Position numbers and translations under genes: made by a program
The notes under the pieces: generated by a model
Databases searched by the model: none
The model's input: the letters and a program-made list of their open reading frames with translations, nothing else
What the model was told of the DNA's origin: nothing
In this document: one piece after another, positions 46,388-56,296 of the stretch
Layout of the letters: every line of letters starts with the position of its first letter
Position numbering within the stretch: position 1 is the first letter of the stretch
Source: Streptomyces griseorubiginosus
Lineage (GTDB): Bacteria; Actinomycetota; Actinomycetes; Streptomycetales; Streptomycetaceae
Assembly: GCF_001514195.1 (NCBI RefSeq)
Contig: NZ_KQ948735.1
Location: 1,167,413 to 1,231,412 of the forward strand
Length of the DNA: 64,000 nt
Direction of reading: 5' to 3'

Positions 46388-47907
46388 GGCCGGCGCCAGC
46401 TCCGTCCCTCTCGTGCGAGCATTTCGTCCGCCTCGACCGGGCCCCAGGTCCCCGAGGGGTACTGGGCGGGCCTGCCGTGCTTGTCCCAGTACTCCTCGAT
46501 CGGGTCGAGGATCTTCCAGGACAGCTCGACCTCCTCCGTACGGGGGAAGAGGTTGGAGTCGCCGAGCAGCACGTCGAGGATCAGCCGCTCGTACGCCTCG
46601 GGCGAGGACTCCGTGAACGACTCGCCGTAGGCGAAGTCCATGGACACGTCCCGGATCTCCATCGAGGTGCCCGGCACCTTGGAGCCGAAGCGGACGGTGA
46701 CGCCCTCGTCGGGCTGGACGCGGATGACGATCGCGTTGGAGCCGAGCTCCTCGGTGGCCGTCGTGTCGAAGGGGGAGTGCGGGGCCCGCTGGAAGACCAC
46801 CGCGATCTCGGTGACCCGGCGGCCGAGCCGCTTGCCGGTGCGCAGGTAGAACGGCACCCCGGCCCAGCGGCGATTGTCGATCTCCACCTTGATGGCCGCG
46901 TAGGTGTCGGTCTTGGAGTTGGGGTCGATGCCCTCCTCCTGGAGGTAGCCGACCGCCTTCTCGCCGCCCTGCCAGCCCTCCGCGTACTGTCCGCGCACGG
47001 TGTCCCGGCCCAGGTCCTTCGGCAGCTTCACCGCACCGAGCACCTTGGTCTTCTCGGCGGCCAGCGCGTCCGCGTCGAAGGAGGCGGGCTCCTCCATGGC
47101 GGTCAGCGCCATCAGCTGGAGCAGGTGGTTCTGGATGACGTCACGGGCGGCGCCGATGCCGTCGTAGTACCCGGCCCGGCCGCCGATGCCGATGTCCTCG
47201 GCCATCGTGATCTGCACGTGGTCCACGAAGGACCGGTTCCAGATCGGCTCGAACATCGTGTTGGCGAAGCGCAGCGCCAGGATGTTCTGGACGGTCTCCT
47301 TGCCCAGGTAGTGGTCGATCCGGAAGACCTGGTCCGGGGCGAAGACCTCCTCGACGGTCGTGTTGAGGTCCTCGGCCGACTTCAGGTCGTGGCCGAAGGG
47401 CTTCTCGATGACCGCGCGCCGCCAGGAGCCGTTCGACTGGTCCGCCAGCCGGTGCTTCTTCAGCTGCTGGATGACCACGGGGAAGGCGGACGGCGGCACG
47501 GACAGGTAGAAGGCGAAGTTGCCGCCGGTGCCCTGCGCCTTGTCGAGTTCCTCGATGGTGTCGCGCAGCCGCTCGAACGACTCGTCGTCGTCGAAGGTGC
47601 CCTGGACGAAGCGCATCCCCTGGATGAGCTGCTGCCAGACCTCCTCGCGGAACGGCGTGCGGGCGTGCTCCTTGACGGCGTCGTGGACGACCTCGGCGAA
47701 GTCCTCGTGCTCCCAGTCCCGCCGGGCGAAGCCGACCAGCGAGAAGCCCGGCGGCAGCAGACCCCGGTTCGCGAGGTCGTACACGGCGGGCATGAGCTTC
47801 TTTCGTGACAAATCGCCCGTGACGCCGAAGATGACCAGGCCCGACGGCCCCGCGATACGCGGGAGCCGTCGGTCGGCGGGGTCACGCAGCGGATTGCTGC
47901 TCGACAA
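46384..47907 (-). CDS. zwf: Glucose-6-phosphate 1-dehydrogenase
   Basis: 507 residues. NADP site LVIFGVTGDLSRKKLMPAVY, the substrate site RIDHYLGKETVQNILALRFAN with catalytic His, and EKPFGHDLKSA are all in place. It is the committed step of the oxidative pentose-phosphate pathway and the main NADPH source. The TTG at 47907 follows the tal stop by three bases and no better start exists; TTG start plus tight spacing implies translational coupling. Together with OpcA it forms the functional enzyme. Confidence 0.97.
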   Translation of the reverse strand: MSSSNPLRDPADRRLPRIAGPSGLVIFGVTGDLSRKKLMPAVYDLANRGLLPPGFSLVGFARRDWEHEDFAEVVHDAVKEHARTPFREEVWQQLIQGMRFVQGTFDDDESFERLRDTIEELDKAQGTGGNFAFYLSVPPSAFPVVIQQLKKHRLADQSNGSWRRAVIEKPFGHDLKSAEDLNTTVEEVFAPDQVFRIDHYLGKETVQNILALRFANTMFEPIWNRSFVDHVQITMAEDIGIGGRAGYYDGIGAARDVIQNHLLQLMALTAMEEPASFDADALAAEKTKVLGAVKLPKDLGRDTVRGQYAEGWQGGEKAVGYLQEEGIDPNSKTDTYAAIKVEIDNRRWAGVPFYLRTGKRLGRRVTEIAVVFQRAPHSPFDTTATEELGSNAIVIRVQPDEGVTVRFGSKVPGTSMEIRDVSMDFAYGESFTESSPEAYERLILDVLLGDSNLFPRTEEVELSWKILDPIEEYWDKHGRPAQYPSGTWGPVEADEMLAREGRSWRRP

Positions 47908-47910
47908 GAT

Positions 47911-49029
47911 CTAGCCCTCCGAGGGTGCGAGGCGCTGGAGCTCCGCCTCGGTCGACTTGAGCAGGTCGTTCCAGGACGCCTCGAACTTCTCGACGCCCTC
48001 GTCCTCCAGCAGCTGCACGACCTCGTCGTACGAGATCCCGAGCTTCTCGACCGCGTCGAGCTCGGCACGGGCCTGCTCGTACGTGCCGGCGATGGCGTTG
48101 CCGCGGATCTCGCCCTGCTCCTCGGTGGCGAACAGGGTCGCCTCCGGCATGGTGTTCACCGTGTTCGGCGCGACCAGTTCCTCGACGTACATGGTCTTCT
48201 TGTACGCCGGGTCCTTGACGCCGGTGGAGGCCCACAGCGGACGCTGCTTGTTCGCGCCGGCCTTCTCCAGCTTCGCCCAGCGCTCGCCCGAGAAGACCTC
48301 CTCGTAGGCCTGGTAGGCCAGACGGGCGTTGGCGACACCGGCCTTGCCGCGGGCGGCCTTGGCCTCGTCGGTGCCGAGCGCGTCGAGGCGCTTGTCGATC
48401 TCGGTGTCCACACGGGACACGAAGAAGGACGCCACGGAGTGGATCTGCGACAGGTCCAGGCCCCGCTCCTTGGCCTTCTCCAGGCCGACCAGGAACGCCT
48501 CCATGACCTCGCGGTAGCGCTCCAGGGAGAAGATCAGCGTGACGTTGACGCTGATCCCGAGACCGATGACGTCACTGATCGCCGGGATGCCCGCACGGGT
48601 GGCCGGGATCTTGATGAGGGTGTTGGGACGGTCGACGAGCCAGGCCAGCTGCTTGGCCTCGGCGACGGTCGCCTTCTCGTTGTGCGCCAGACGCGGGTCG
48701 ACCTCGATCGACACCCGGCCGTCCTGGCCGCCGGTGGCGTCGAAGACCGGGCGCAGGATGTCGGCGGCGTCGCGGACGTCCGCCGTGGTGATCATGCGGA
48801 TGGCCTCTTCGACCGTGACCTTGCGGAACGCCAGGTCGGAGACCTGCGCGTCGTAGCCGTCGCCCTCGGAGATCGCCTTCTGGAAGATCGAGGGGTTGGT
48901 GGTGACGCCCACGACGTGCTGCTGGTCGATCAGCTCGGCGAGGTTGCCGGACGTGATCCGCTTGCGCGACAGGTCGTCCAGCCAGATCGCCACGCCTTCC
49001 TCGGAGAGGCGCTTGAGTGCGTCTGTCAT
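47911..49029 (-). CDS. tal: Transaldolase
   Basis: 372 residues, the longer bacterial form. [60 protein letters not shown] with the Schiff-base Lys in LIKIPAT, and [14 protein letters not shown] match the family. It exchanges a dihydroxyacetone unit between sugar phosphates. Second gene of the operon tkt-tal-zwf-opcA-pgl, 33 bp after tkt with GTAGGAGATG upstream. Confidence 0.97.
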   Translation of the reverse strand: MTDALKRLSEEGVAIWLDDLSRKRITSGNLAELIDQQHVVGVTTNPSIFQKAISEGDGYDAQVSDLAFRKVTVEEAIRMITTADVRDAADILRPVFDATGGQDGRVSIEVDPRLAHNEKATVAEAKQLAWLVDRPNTLIKIPATRAGIPAISDVIGLGISVNVTLIFSLERYREVMEAFLVGLEKAKERGLDLSQIHSVASFFVSRVDTEIDKRLDALGTDEAKAARGKAGVANARLAYQAYEEVFSGERWAKLEKAGANKQRPLWASTGVKDPAYKKTMYVEELVAPNTVNTMPEATLFATEEQGEIRGNAIAGTYEQARAELDAVEKLGISYDEVVQLLEDEGVEKFEASWNDLLKSTEAELQRLAPSEG

Positions 49030-49062
49030 GGAATTACATCTCCTACGTGTCGTATACGGGCG

Positions 49063-51150
49063 TCAGCGCTGGGCGGCTGCGAGAGATTCCCGCGCCTTGG
49101 CGGCCACGTTCTCCGCAGTGAAACCGAACTCCTGGAAGAGGAGCTTGCCGTCCGCGGAAGCACCGAAGTGCTCCAGGGAAACGATGCGGCCGGCGTCTCC
49201 GACGTACTTGTGCCACGTGAGACCGATCCCGGCCTCGACCGCGACACGGGCCTTCACGGACGGGGGCAGGACGCTGTCCCGGTACCCCTGGTCCTGCTCC
49301 TCGAACCACTCGACGGACGGCATCGAGACGACCCGCGTCGGCACACCGGAGGCCTCCAGCTGCTCGCGCGCCTCGACCGCGACGTGCACCTCGGACCCGG
49401 TGGCGACGAGGATGACCTCGGGGGCGCCGCCGGACGCCTCGAACAAGACGTAACCGCCCTTGACCGCGTCCTCGTTGGGCTCGTACGTCGGCACGCCCTG
49501 ACGGGTCAGCGCGAGGCCGTGCGGGGCGCCCTTGCCGAACTCCTTGGTGTACCGCTTGAGGATCTCGCGCCAGGCGATCGCCGTCTCGTTGGCGTCCGCG
49601 GGGCGGACCACGTTGAGACCGGGGATCGCGCGCAGCGAGGCCAGGTGCTCGACCGGCTGGTGCGTCGGGCCGTCCTCGCCGAGACCGATGGAGTCGTGCG
49701 TCCACACGTACGTCACCGGCAGGTGCATCAACGCCGAGAGCCGGACGGCGTTGCGCATGTAGTCGGAGAAGACGAGGAACGTACCGCCGTAGACACGGGT
49801 GTTGCCGTGCAGCGCGATGCCGTTCATCTCCGCGGCCATGGAGTGCTCGCGGATGCCGAAGTGGATGGTGCGGCCGTAAGGGTCCGCCTCCGGCAGCGGG
49901 TTGTCCGCCGGGAGGAACGAACTGTTCTTGTCGATGGTGGTGTTGTTCGAGCCGGCGAGGTCGGCGGAGCCGCCCCACAGCTCGGGGACCACGGCACCGA
50001 GGGCCTGGAGCACCTTGCCGGACGCGGCACGCGTGGCCACACCCTTGCCGGGCTCGAACACCGGGATCGCGGACTCCCAGTCCTTGGGCAGCTCACCCGC
50101 GGCGATGCGGTCGAACTCGGCCGCGCGCCCGGGGTTGTTGCTCCGCCACTCCTGGAAGGACTTCTCCCACTCGGCCTTCGCCTGACGGCCGCGCTCCAGC
50201 GCCCCGCGGGTGTGCTCGATGACCTCGTCGGCGACCTCGAAGCTCTTCTCGGGGTCGAAGCCGAGGACGCGCTTGGTGGCGGCCACCTCGTCGTCGCCGA
50301 GCGCCGAGCCGTGCGCGGCCTCGGTGTTCTGGGCGTTGGGGGCCGGCCAGGCGATGATCGAGCGCATCGCGATGAAGGACGGCCGGTCGGTGACGGCCTT
50401 GGCCTTCTCGATGGCCTCGAAGATCGCGACCGGGTCCAGGTCGCCGTTGGCCTGCGGCTCGACGCGCTGGGTGTGCCAGCCGTACGCCTCGTACCGCTTG
50501 ACGGTGTCCTCGGAGACGGCCGTCTCGGTGTCGCCCTCGATCGAGATGTGGTTGTCGTCCCACAGCAGGATGAGGTTGCCGAGCTTCTGGTGGCCGGCCA
50601 TCGAGGACGCCTCGGCGGAGATGCCCTCCTGGAGGCAGCCGTCACCGGCGATGGCGAACACGAAGTGGTCGAAGGGGGAGGTGCCCTCTGCGGCCTCCGG
50701 GTCGAACAGACCGCGCTCGTAGCGGGCGGCCATCGCCATGCCCACCGCGTTGGCGACACCCTGGCCGAGCGGGCCGGTGGTGGTCTCGACGCCCTTGGTG
50801 TGGCCGTACTCCGGGTGACCTGGGGTCTTCGAGCCCCAGGTGCGGAAGGCCTTCAGGTCGTCCAGCTCCAGACCGAAACCGGCCAGGTAGAGCTGGGTGT
50901 AGAGCGTCAGGGACGAATGGCCGGCGGACAGCACGAAGCGGTCGCGCCCGACCCAGTCCGGGTCGGCCGGGTCGTGCCGCATCACCTTCTGGAAGAGGGT
51001 GTAGGCGGCGGGGGCCAGGCTCATCGCCGTACCGGGATGGCCGTTGCCGACCTTCTGTACGGCGTCGGCGGCCAGGACGCGGGCGGTGTCGACGGCCCGC
51101 TGGTCCAACTCGGTCCACTCGAGATCTGTGGTGGTCGGCTTGGTGCTCAC
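49063..51150 (-). CDS. tkt: Transketolase
   Basis: 695 residues. The thiamine diphosphate-binding GDGCLQEGISAEASSMAGH with the Asp and Asn (LLWDDNHISIEG), amino-terminal GNGHPGTAMSLAPAAYTLF, pyrimidine-domain IHFGIREHSMAAEMNGIALH with the catalytic Glu, and carboxyl domain are all normal. GTG 51150 is the only supported start. First gene of the pentose-phosphate operon; the 348 bp upstream are shared with divergent ctaB. The promoter may use TAGGCT (minus strand, 51222-51227) as -10, but the -35 is unclear. Confidence 0.97.
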   Translation of the reverse strand: MSTKPTTTDLEWTELDQRAVDTARVLAADAVQKVGNGHPGTAMSLAPAAYTLFQKVMRHDPADPDWVGRDRFVLSAGHSSLTLYTQLYLAGFGLELDDLKAFRTWGSKTPGHPEYGHTKGVETTTGPLGQGVANAVGMAMAARYERGLFDPEAAEGTSPFDHFVFAIAGDGCLQEGISAEASSMAGHQKLGNLILLWDDNHISIEGDTETAVSEDTVKRYEAYGWHTQRVEPQANGDLDPVAIFEAIEKAKAVTDRPSFIAMRSIIAWPAPNAQNTEAAHGSALGDDEVAATKRVLGFDPEKSFEVADEVIEHTRGALERGRQAKAEWEKSFQEWRSNNPGRAAEFDRIAAGELPKDWESAIPVFEPGKGVATRAASGKVLQALGAVVPELWGGSADLAGSNNTTIDKNSSFLPADNPLPEADPYGRTIHFGIREHSMAAEMNGIALHGNTRVYGGTFLVFSDYMRNAVRLSALMHLPVTYVWTHDSIGLGEDGPTHQPVEHLASLRAIPGLNVVRPADANETAIAWREILKRYTKEFGKGAPHGLALTRQGVPTYEPNEDAVKGGYVLFEASGGAPEVILVATGSEVHVAVEAREQLEASGVPTRVVSMPSVEWFEEQDQGYRDSVLPPSVKARVAVEAGIGLTWHKYVGDAGRIVSLEHFGASADGKLLFQEFGFTAENVAAKARESLAAAQR

Positions 51151-51498
51151 CCTGGGTCAGGGCTCCTCTCCACATGTCACGCATGTCGAATGCCGGTGCA
51201 CGGGACGCCCGGTCTTTGTCGAGCCTACCCCCGCAAGTACGTGCGTTTTTTAGACTGCCGGGCCCTGCGGGGATCCGCCTCCCGACCGGGCCGTGCCGCG
51301 TTCGGCAAGTGAATACGCAGCCGCTCGTACGAGTGCTCAACCGAGTGACGCTGAGCTCTTCCGGGGGCCTCCTCGGACACGAGCCGACCCCCGCGAATGT
51401 CGGGGTATGGGCAACGTCTACAGTGGCGTGGTACGCGCGAGCCTTTACCGCGACTTCACACGGCCGAGGCTTGCTGGGATGTCTCTGTAGGGGTGTGC
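51151..51498. other. Intergenic region between divergent tkt and ctaB
   Basis: 348 bp. It holds a low-GC patch (GTGCGTTTTTTAGACTGCC, 51241-51259) and the hairpin ACCCCCGCGAATGTCGGGGT at 51397-51416. Both promoters must lie here; I could not fix them. No gene is seen. Confidence 0.5.
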
Positions 51499-52446
51499 GT
51501 GACGGCCGTCGAATCCCGTCCAGCCGGTGTGCTGGGGGAGAGCAAGAGCTCGATCCACCGGCCGTTCGGGGCCCGTGTCAAGGCATTCGTGGCGCTGACC
51601 AAGCCCAGGATCATCGAGCTGCTGCTGATCACCACCGTTCCGGTGATGTTCCTGGCGCAGCAGGGTGTGCCGGACCTGAAGCTGGTCCTGCTGACCTGCC
51701 TCGGCGGCTATCTGTCCGCGGGTGGCGCCAACGCGCTCAACATGTACATCGACCGTGACATCGACGCGCTGATGGACCGCACCTCGCAGCGTCCGCTGGT
51801 GACCGGCATGGTGTCGCCGCGCGAGTGCCTGGCCTTCGGCATCACGCTGGCGGTCGTATCGACGCTGCTGTTCGGTCTGACCGTCAACTGGCTGTCCGCC
51901 TGGCTGTCACTCGGAGCGCTGCTCTTCTACGTCGTCGTCTACACGATGATCCTCAAGCGGCGTACCTCGCAGAACATCGTGTGGGGCGGTATCGCCGGCT
52001 GTCTGCCGGTGCTGATCGGCTGGTCCTCGGTCACGAACTCCATGTCGTGGGCGCCGGTCGTCCTCTTCCTGGTCATGTTCTTCTGGACGCCGCCCCACTA
52101 CTGGCCGCTGTCCATGAAGGTCCGTGAGGACTACGCGCGCGTGGGCGTGCCGATGCTGCCGGTGGTCGCCTCCAACAAGGTCGTCGCCAAGCAGATCGTC
52201 ATCTACAGCTGGGTGATGGTCGCGGTCTCGCTCCTCCTCACCCCGCTCGGTTACACGGGCTGGTTCTACACGGCGGTCGCGCTGCTCGCGGGCGGCTTCT
52301 GGCTGTGGGAGGCGCACGGCCTCCAGAACCGCGCCAAGGCCGAGGTGACGGGCGCGAAGCTCAAGGAGATGCGGCTGTTCCACTGGTCGATCACCTATGT
52401 GTCGATCCTGTTCCTCGCGGTCGCGGTGGACCCCTTCCTGCGCTAG
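51499..52446 (+). CDS. ctaB: Protoheme IX farnesyltransferase (heme O synthase)
   Basis: 315 residues, UbiA-type prenyltransferase with about eight or nine membrane helices. The Asp-rich signature is [20 protein letters not shown], with the second Asp loop [18 protein letters not shown]. It farnesylates heme b to heme O for aa3-type cytochrome oxidase. GTG 51499 is preferred since AGGGG at 51489-51493 is at proper spacing; a GTG two codons upstream (51493) is the usual annotated alternative. ctaA lies nearby, completing heme A synthesis. Confidence 0.96.
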   Translation: MTAVESRPAGVLGESKSSIHRPFGARVKAFVALTKPRIIELLLITTVPVMFLAQQGVPDLKLVLLTCLGGYLSAGGANALNMYIDRDIDALMDRTSQRPLVTGMVSPRECLAFGITLAVVSTLLFGLTVNWLSAWLSLGALLFYVVVYTMILKRRTSQNIVWGGIAGCLPVLIGWSSVTNSMSWAPVVLFLVMFFWTPPHYWPLSMKVREDYARVGVPMLPVVASNKVVAKQIVIYSWVMVAVSLLLTPLGYTGWFYTAVALLAGGFWLWEAHGLQNRAKAEVTGAKLKEMRLFHWSITYVSILFLAVAVDPFLR

Positions 52447-52505
52447 GCGTTCCTGAGGCGAGGGTCACGTCGCCCCCCTCCCTACCGATCGGTAGCATCC
52501 TGGTC

Positions 52506-52841
52506 ATGGCAGACACCACGCAGCAGGTTGACGCGAAGGCCGAGCGCAGGGTCGCCCGCCTCGCCCAGCAGATCAGCGCCTTCTCCAAGGAGCACGGCGG
52601 CGCCGAGGGCCAGCTGGCCTACATCGGCGAGCGCGGCACCCGGATCGTCCTCGTCGGCGAGGACGGCGGCTGGGGCGACCTGGTCGCCCCCTCCTACGAG
52701 ATCGCCGAGAAGGCCGTCGAGAAGGCCGGCATCACCGTCCACGAGAACTTCGACGGCGAGTTCGCGGCCAAGGTGAAGACCGGCCCGTACGAGTGGAGCC
52801 GCATGGCGGGCATCCAGGTGGGCGGCCCGAGCAACAGCTGA
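52506..52841 (+). CDS. Small conserved protein of unknown function
   Basis: 111 residues from ATG 52506 (MADTTQQVDAKAERRVARLA). A basic amino helix precedes strands GTRIVLVGEDGGWGDLVAPS and a helix (YEIAEKAVEKAGI), with the end YEWSRMAGIQVGG. The pattern EWSRMAGIQ recurs in Streptomyces proteins next to ctaB, as I remember. There is no signal peptide or membrane helix. Function unknown. It is 59 bp after ctaB and may be co-transcribed. Confidence 0.8.
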   Translation: MADTTQQVDAKAERRVARLAQQISAFSKEHGGAEGQLAYIGERGTRIVLVGEDGGWGDLVAPSYEIAEKAVEKAGITVHENFDGEFAAKVKTGPYEWSRMAGIQVGGPSNS

Positions 52842-53409
52842 TCGAACGCGGCTCAAGGGGGGCGGGGCCGTATCGAGTCGCGGCTGGTGAGCGCGATCCG
52901 TAACGACGGGCGCGTGGTGGCACTGTGGCTGCGCCTCCAGCGGGGCGGGTCCCCGGCCACACTCTGCGCCGCGGGGCACGAGCGACCCGCCCCGGGACCT
53001 GTATGGGCCCTTCGCGCCCCGTCCGAGCCGGCCACGCGCCGGAGAGGGCGACCGCCCACCACCGACGCGCCGGAGAGTGCCGCCGGCAGGGGAGTGCGCC
53101 CCTTGAGGGGCGCGGGGAACTGCGCGATCAGCCACAGCCGACCCGCAGGTCGCCTACGAACAGCCCCCCGCGCGGCCGCCCAGCGGCTCAAGACGCGCCG
53201 AGGCCGCGCGGATCAGGACGCGGCCCCAACAGCGCACGCAGCCTCCGACACCGCACGCAGCCCCCGACGAGCGCAGGCCCCAACGGCCGTAGGTCACCCG
53301 GCTCGACCCGCGGAGCGTTTCGCACGGGGTGTGTGAGGCCAACACCTCGTGACTGGTTCACCCGTTAGGACGTGTAGTCAGCCCACACGGTCCGTCCACG
53401 GGAGTCCGG
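52842..53409. other. 568-bp stretch with a dispersed-repeat-like element
   Basis: No supported gene. A hairpin GCGCCCC-TTGA-GGGGCGC at 53096-53113 continues as GGGGAACTGCGCGATCAGCC at 53115-53134, a sequence I associate with repeats found many times in Streptomyces intergenic DNA. A further repeat, GCACGCAGCCTCCGAC / GCACGCAGCCCCCGAC, lies at about 53235-53272. Otherwise nothing is seen. Confidence 0.55.
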
Positions 53410-54516
53410 ATGATCGAAACGCCGTCCCTCGTGGACCAGTACTGCCACGGCGTCCTGAGAACGGAGCTGGGCCTCGGCACCTTCGAGGCCCAGCTGGCCC
53501 GCACCGAGGGCCCGCCCGCGCCGGGGACCACGCTCTTCGACACCCAGACGGGTTTCGCCGTACGACGCTGGTGCCCGCCCCTGCTCGGTCTGGAACCGCA
53601 CTGCCCGCCCGCCCGCTACCTGGCCCGGCGCCGTGAACTGGGCGTCCTGGAAGCGGGCCGCAGGCTGCTCAGGGGCAGCGGCATCACGACCTATCTGATG
53701 GACACCGGACTGCCCGGCGACCTCACCGGACCCACCGAGCTGGCCTCCACCGCCGCCGCCGACACCCGCGAGATCGTCCGCCTGGAACTCCTCGCCGAAC
53801 AGGTCGCCGACACCTCCGGCACCGTCGAGTCCTTCCTCGCCAACCTCGCCGAGTCCGTGCACGGCGCCGCCGCGAACGCGGTCGCCTTCACCTCGGTGGC
53901 GGGCGTACGGCACGGCCTCGCGCTGGCCCCCGAACCGCCGGGGCCCGGCGAGGTGCGGGGCGCCGCGGGCCGCTGGCTGGCGGGTCGCCGGGTGGGCGGC
54001 GAACTCTCCGACCCCGTGCTGCTTCGGCACCTGCTGTGGATCGCGGTCGCTTCCGGGCTGCCCCTCCAGCTGCACGCCGGACTCGGCGAACCGGGCCTGC
54101 GCATCGACCGCACCGACCCGGTCCTGCTCACCGACTTCGTCCGGGCCACCGCGGGCCTCGGCACCGACCTCGTCCTGCTGCACAGCTACCCCTACCACCG
54201 GCACGCCGCCCATCTCGCCGGGGTCTTCCCGCATGTGTACGCCGACTCCGGCGCCGCCCTCGTGCGCACCGGCGCCCGCGCGGCGACGGTCCTCGCGGAG
54301 ATCCTGGAGCTGGCCCCCTTCGGCAAGATCGTCTTCTCCAGCGGGGCTCACAGCCTGCCCGAACTGCACGTGGTGGGCGCCCGGCTGTTCCGCGAGGCGC
54401 TGGCCCGGGTGCTGGGCGGCTGGGTCGCGGAGGGCTCCTGGTCCCTGGCGGACGCACAGCGGGTGGCGGGACTGATCGCGGCGGGGAACGCGCGCAGGGT
54501 GTACGCGCTGGAGTGA
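53410..54516 (+). CDS. Amidohydrolase-family protein
   Basis: 368 residues. The fold starts with the metal-binding-like DQYCHGVL (in place of HxH) and contains GITTYLMDTG near 95, a strand with LQLHAGLGEPGLRI (probable metal ligand His), VLLHSYPYHRHAAHLAGVFP and KIVFSSGAHSLPELHVVGAR near the end. It resembles the amidohydrolase_2/FluG-amino-terminal type, which often decarboxylates or hydrolyses small acids. The first His of the usual HxH is displaced, so activity is uncertain. ATG 53410 has GGAG five bases upstream. It may be co-transcribed with the next gene (44 bp apart). Confidence 0.75.
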   Translation: MIETPSLVDQYCHGVLRTELGLGTFEAQLARTEGPPAPGTTLFDTQTGFAVRRWCPPLLGLEPHCPPARYLARRRELGVLEAGRRLLRGSGITTYLMDTGLPGDLTGPTELASTAAADTREIVRLELLAEQVADTSGTVESFLANLAESVHGAAANAVAFTSVAGVRHGLALAPEPPGPGEVRGAAGRWLAGRRVGGELSDPVLLRHLLWIAVASGLPLQLHAGLGEPGLRIDRTDPVLLTDFVRATAGLGTDLVLLHSYPYHRHAAHLAGVFPHVYADSGAALVRTGARAATVLAEILELAPFGKIVFSSGAHSLPELHVVGARLFREALARVLGGWVAEGSWSLADAQRVAGLIAAGNARRVYALE

Positions 54517-54560
54517 CGTGCGGGGTGTACGGGGCGTCGAGGGCTGTACAGGATGGGCCC

Positions 54561-55280
54561 ATGCAGCAGACAGAGGCCTTACTGGACCGCTTCCTCGCCG
54601 AGCTGAAACCGCTCGACCCCGTCGCCGTCTGGGCCCACGGCTCGCTGGCCGGCGGCGACTACCAGGAGGGCCGCAGCGACCTCGACCTGATCGCCGTACT
54701 GCCCGCGCTCCCGCCCCGCACGGTATGGCGGCTGGCGAAGCTGCACGCGCGGCTGCGGTGCGAGCCGCTGGCCGGGCAGCTGCACTGCACGTATCTGACG
54801 CCCTCGGCCGACCCCGGCCGCCGCCATCTCACCTGGGCGCACGAGGAGCTGTTCAAGCGGCCGGTCACCGCGGTGACCCGGCGGGAGCTGCACGACTTCG
54901 GGCGGGTGCTGCACGGCAAACCACCGGCGGACCTGCTGCCGCCGGTGACGGACCGGGAACTGGCCGCCTTCGTGGTCCGCGACCAGCGGGACTTCTGGCG
55001 CCCCGCCGTCGACAAGGCCCAGCTGTGGAGCCGGGACGTCTGGGTGGACCTGGGCCTGGTGACCTTCGCCCGCGCGAGCGTGACCCTGCGCGAGGGCCGG
55101 CTGATCTCGAAGCGGGAGGCGCTGGAGCTGCTGCCCGGGCTCGGGGCGCCGGTGGCGGTCGTCGAGGACGTCCGGGGGCGCCGCTACGGCGATCCCCGGC
55201 CCGCGGTCGAGAACAGGGCCGAGCTGACCCGGGCCTACTTGGGCCCGGCGATCGACGAGCTGGTGGCGGCGTACGGCTGA
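54561..55280 (+). CDS. Nucleotidyltransferase-domain protein (aminoglycoside adenylyltransferase-like)
   Basis: 239 residues. The nucleotidyltransferase signature is VWAHGSLAGGDYQEGRSDLD, GS followed by the DxD metal pair (SDLDLIAVL). The remainder is helical, like aminoglycoside adenylyltransferases, but without a resistance-specific motif. It may adenylate a small molecule or be a proto-resistance enzyme; the substrate is unknown. ATG 54561 is chosen; its 3' end overlaps the convergent ctaA by 46 bp. Confidence 0.82.
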   Translation: MQQTEALLDRFLAELKPLDPVAVWAHGSLAGGDYQEGRSDLDLIAVLPALPPRTVWRLAKLHARLRCEPLAGQLHCTYLTPSADPGRRHLTWAHEELFKRPVTAVTRRELHDFGRVLHGKPPADLLPPVTDRELAAFVVRDQRDFWRPAVDKAQLWSRDVWVDLGLVTFARASVTLREGRLISKREALELLPGLGAPVAVVEDVRGRRYGDPRPAVENRAELTRAYLGPAIDELVAAYG

Positions 55281-56257
55281 GCCGGGAGCTCGGGCAGCTC
55301 GCCCTCGGGGCGCTCCCGCAGTGCCAGCAGGACGCGCAGGACCGCGATCCACACCAGGGCCGAGCCGAGCATGTGCAGGCCGACCAGGAACTCGGGCAGG
55401 TCGGTGAAGTACTGGACGTACCCGATGACGCCCTGGGAGAGCAGGACCAGGAAGAGGTCGCGGGTGCGGTCCAGGGGGTTCTTGGGGGCGTCGACGGCCT
55501 TGAGGATGAACCACAGGGCGAAGGTCAGCGACACCACGATCCAGGCGAGGACCGCGTGCGCCTTGGCGACCGTCTCCCAGTCCAGCGGCATCCGCTCGAC
55601 CTCGCTGGAGTCGCCGGCGTGCGGCCCGGCACCGGTGACGACCGTGCCGACCAGGATCAGGAGCGCGGCGGCGGCGACCATGAACCAGACCAGCTGCTGC
55701 ACCGGCTTGCCGACCAGCGGGCGGGGTGCCGTGTCGCCCTCGCGGGTGCGCTGCCACATCACGGTGGCCACGGTGATCAGGGCCGTCGTCGCGACGAAGT
55801 GCGCCGCGACGGTGTACGGGTTCAGACCGACGAGCACGACGATGCCGCCGAGGATCGCGTTGCTCATCACGATCCAGAACTGCGCCCAGCCCAGCCGGGT
55901 GAGGCTGCGGCGGCGGGGCTTCTCGCTGCGGGCCGCGATGATGGCCCAGCCGACGGCCGCGCACAGTACATAGGTGAGCATCCGGTTGCCGAACTCGATG
56001 GCACCGTGGAAGCCCATCGCGCTGGTCGTGGTCAGCGAGTCGTCCGTGCACTTCGGCCAGGTCGGGCACCCGAGCCCCGACCCGGTCAGCCGCACCGCGC
56101 CGCCGGTGACCACGATGATCACCGCCATGACGAGCGCGGAGAGCGCTGCTCGCCGGACCGTCCGAGGGGTCGGGGTCCAGCGGGCGGCGATGAAGGCGAG
56201 CGGGTTGCGGAGCGCCGCCACGGCGTCGGCGGGGGTCACGTTTGGCACGCCGTCCAT
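55235..56257 (-). CDS. ctaA: Heme A synthase (COX15/CtaA)
   Basis: 340 residues with about eight membrane helices in two duplicated four-helix halves. The conserved His are in FHGAIEFGNRML, VAAHFVATTAL, KAHAVLAWIVV and VGLHMLGSALVW; TGSGLGCPTWPKC has the Cys pair. It oxidises heme O to heme A. ATG 56257 (MDGVPNVTPADAV) is taken, but GTG 56248 is nearly as good. It lies opposite ctaB with other genes between. The last 15 codons overlap the convergent nucleotidyltransferase gene. Confidence 0.94.
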   Translation of the reverse strand: MDGVPNVTPADAVAALRNPLAFIAARWTPTPRTVRRAALSALVMAVIIVVTGGAVRLTGSGLGCPTWPKCTDDSLTTTSAMGFHGAIEFGNRMLTYVLCAAVGWAIIAARSEKPRRRSLTRLGWAQFWIVMSNAILGGIVVLVGLNPYTVAAHFVATTALITVATVMWQRTREGDTAPRPLVGKPVQQLVWFMVAAAALLILVGTVVTGAGPHAGDSSEVERMPLDWETVAKAHAVLAWIVVSLTFALWFILKAVDAPKNPLDRTRDLFLVLLSQGVIGYVQYFTDLPEFLVGLHMLGSALVWIAVLRVLLALRERPEGELPELPAQPYAATSSSIAGPK

Positions 56258-56296
56258 CGTAGGGGGCCGCTTGTGCACGCGTTCACGAGGGACCCC

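Noticed and set aside
51217..51256. A sigma-type promoter TTGTCG...TAGACT for ctaB
   Set aside because: Spacing of 28 bp is too long and the start is more than 240 bp away.
48439..51312. Plus-strand frame of about 950 codons opposite tal and tkt
   Set aside because: Antisense to two clear genes; no conserved motif.
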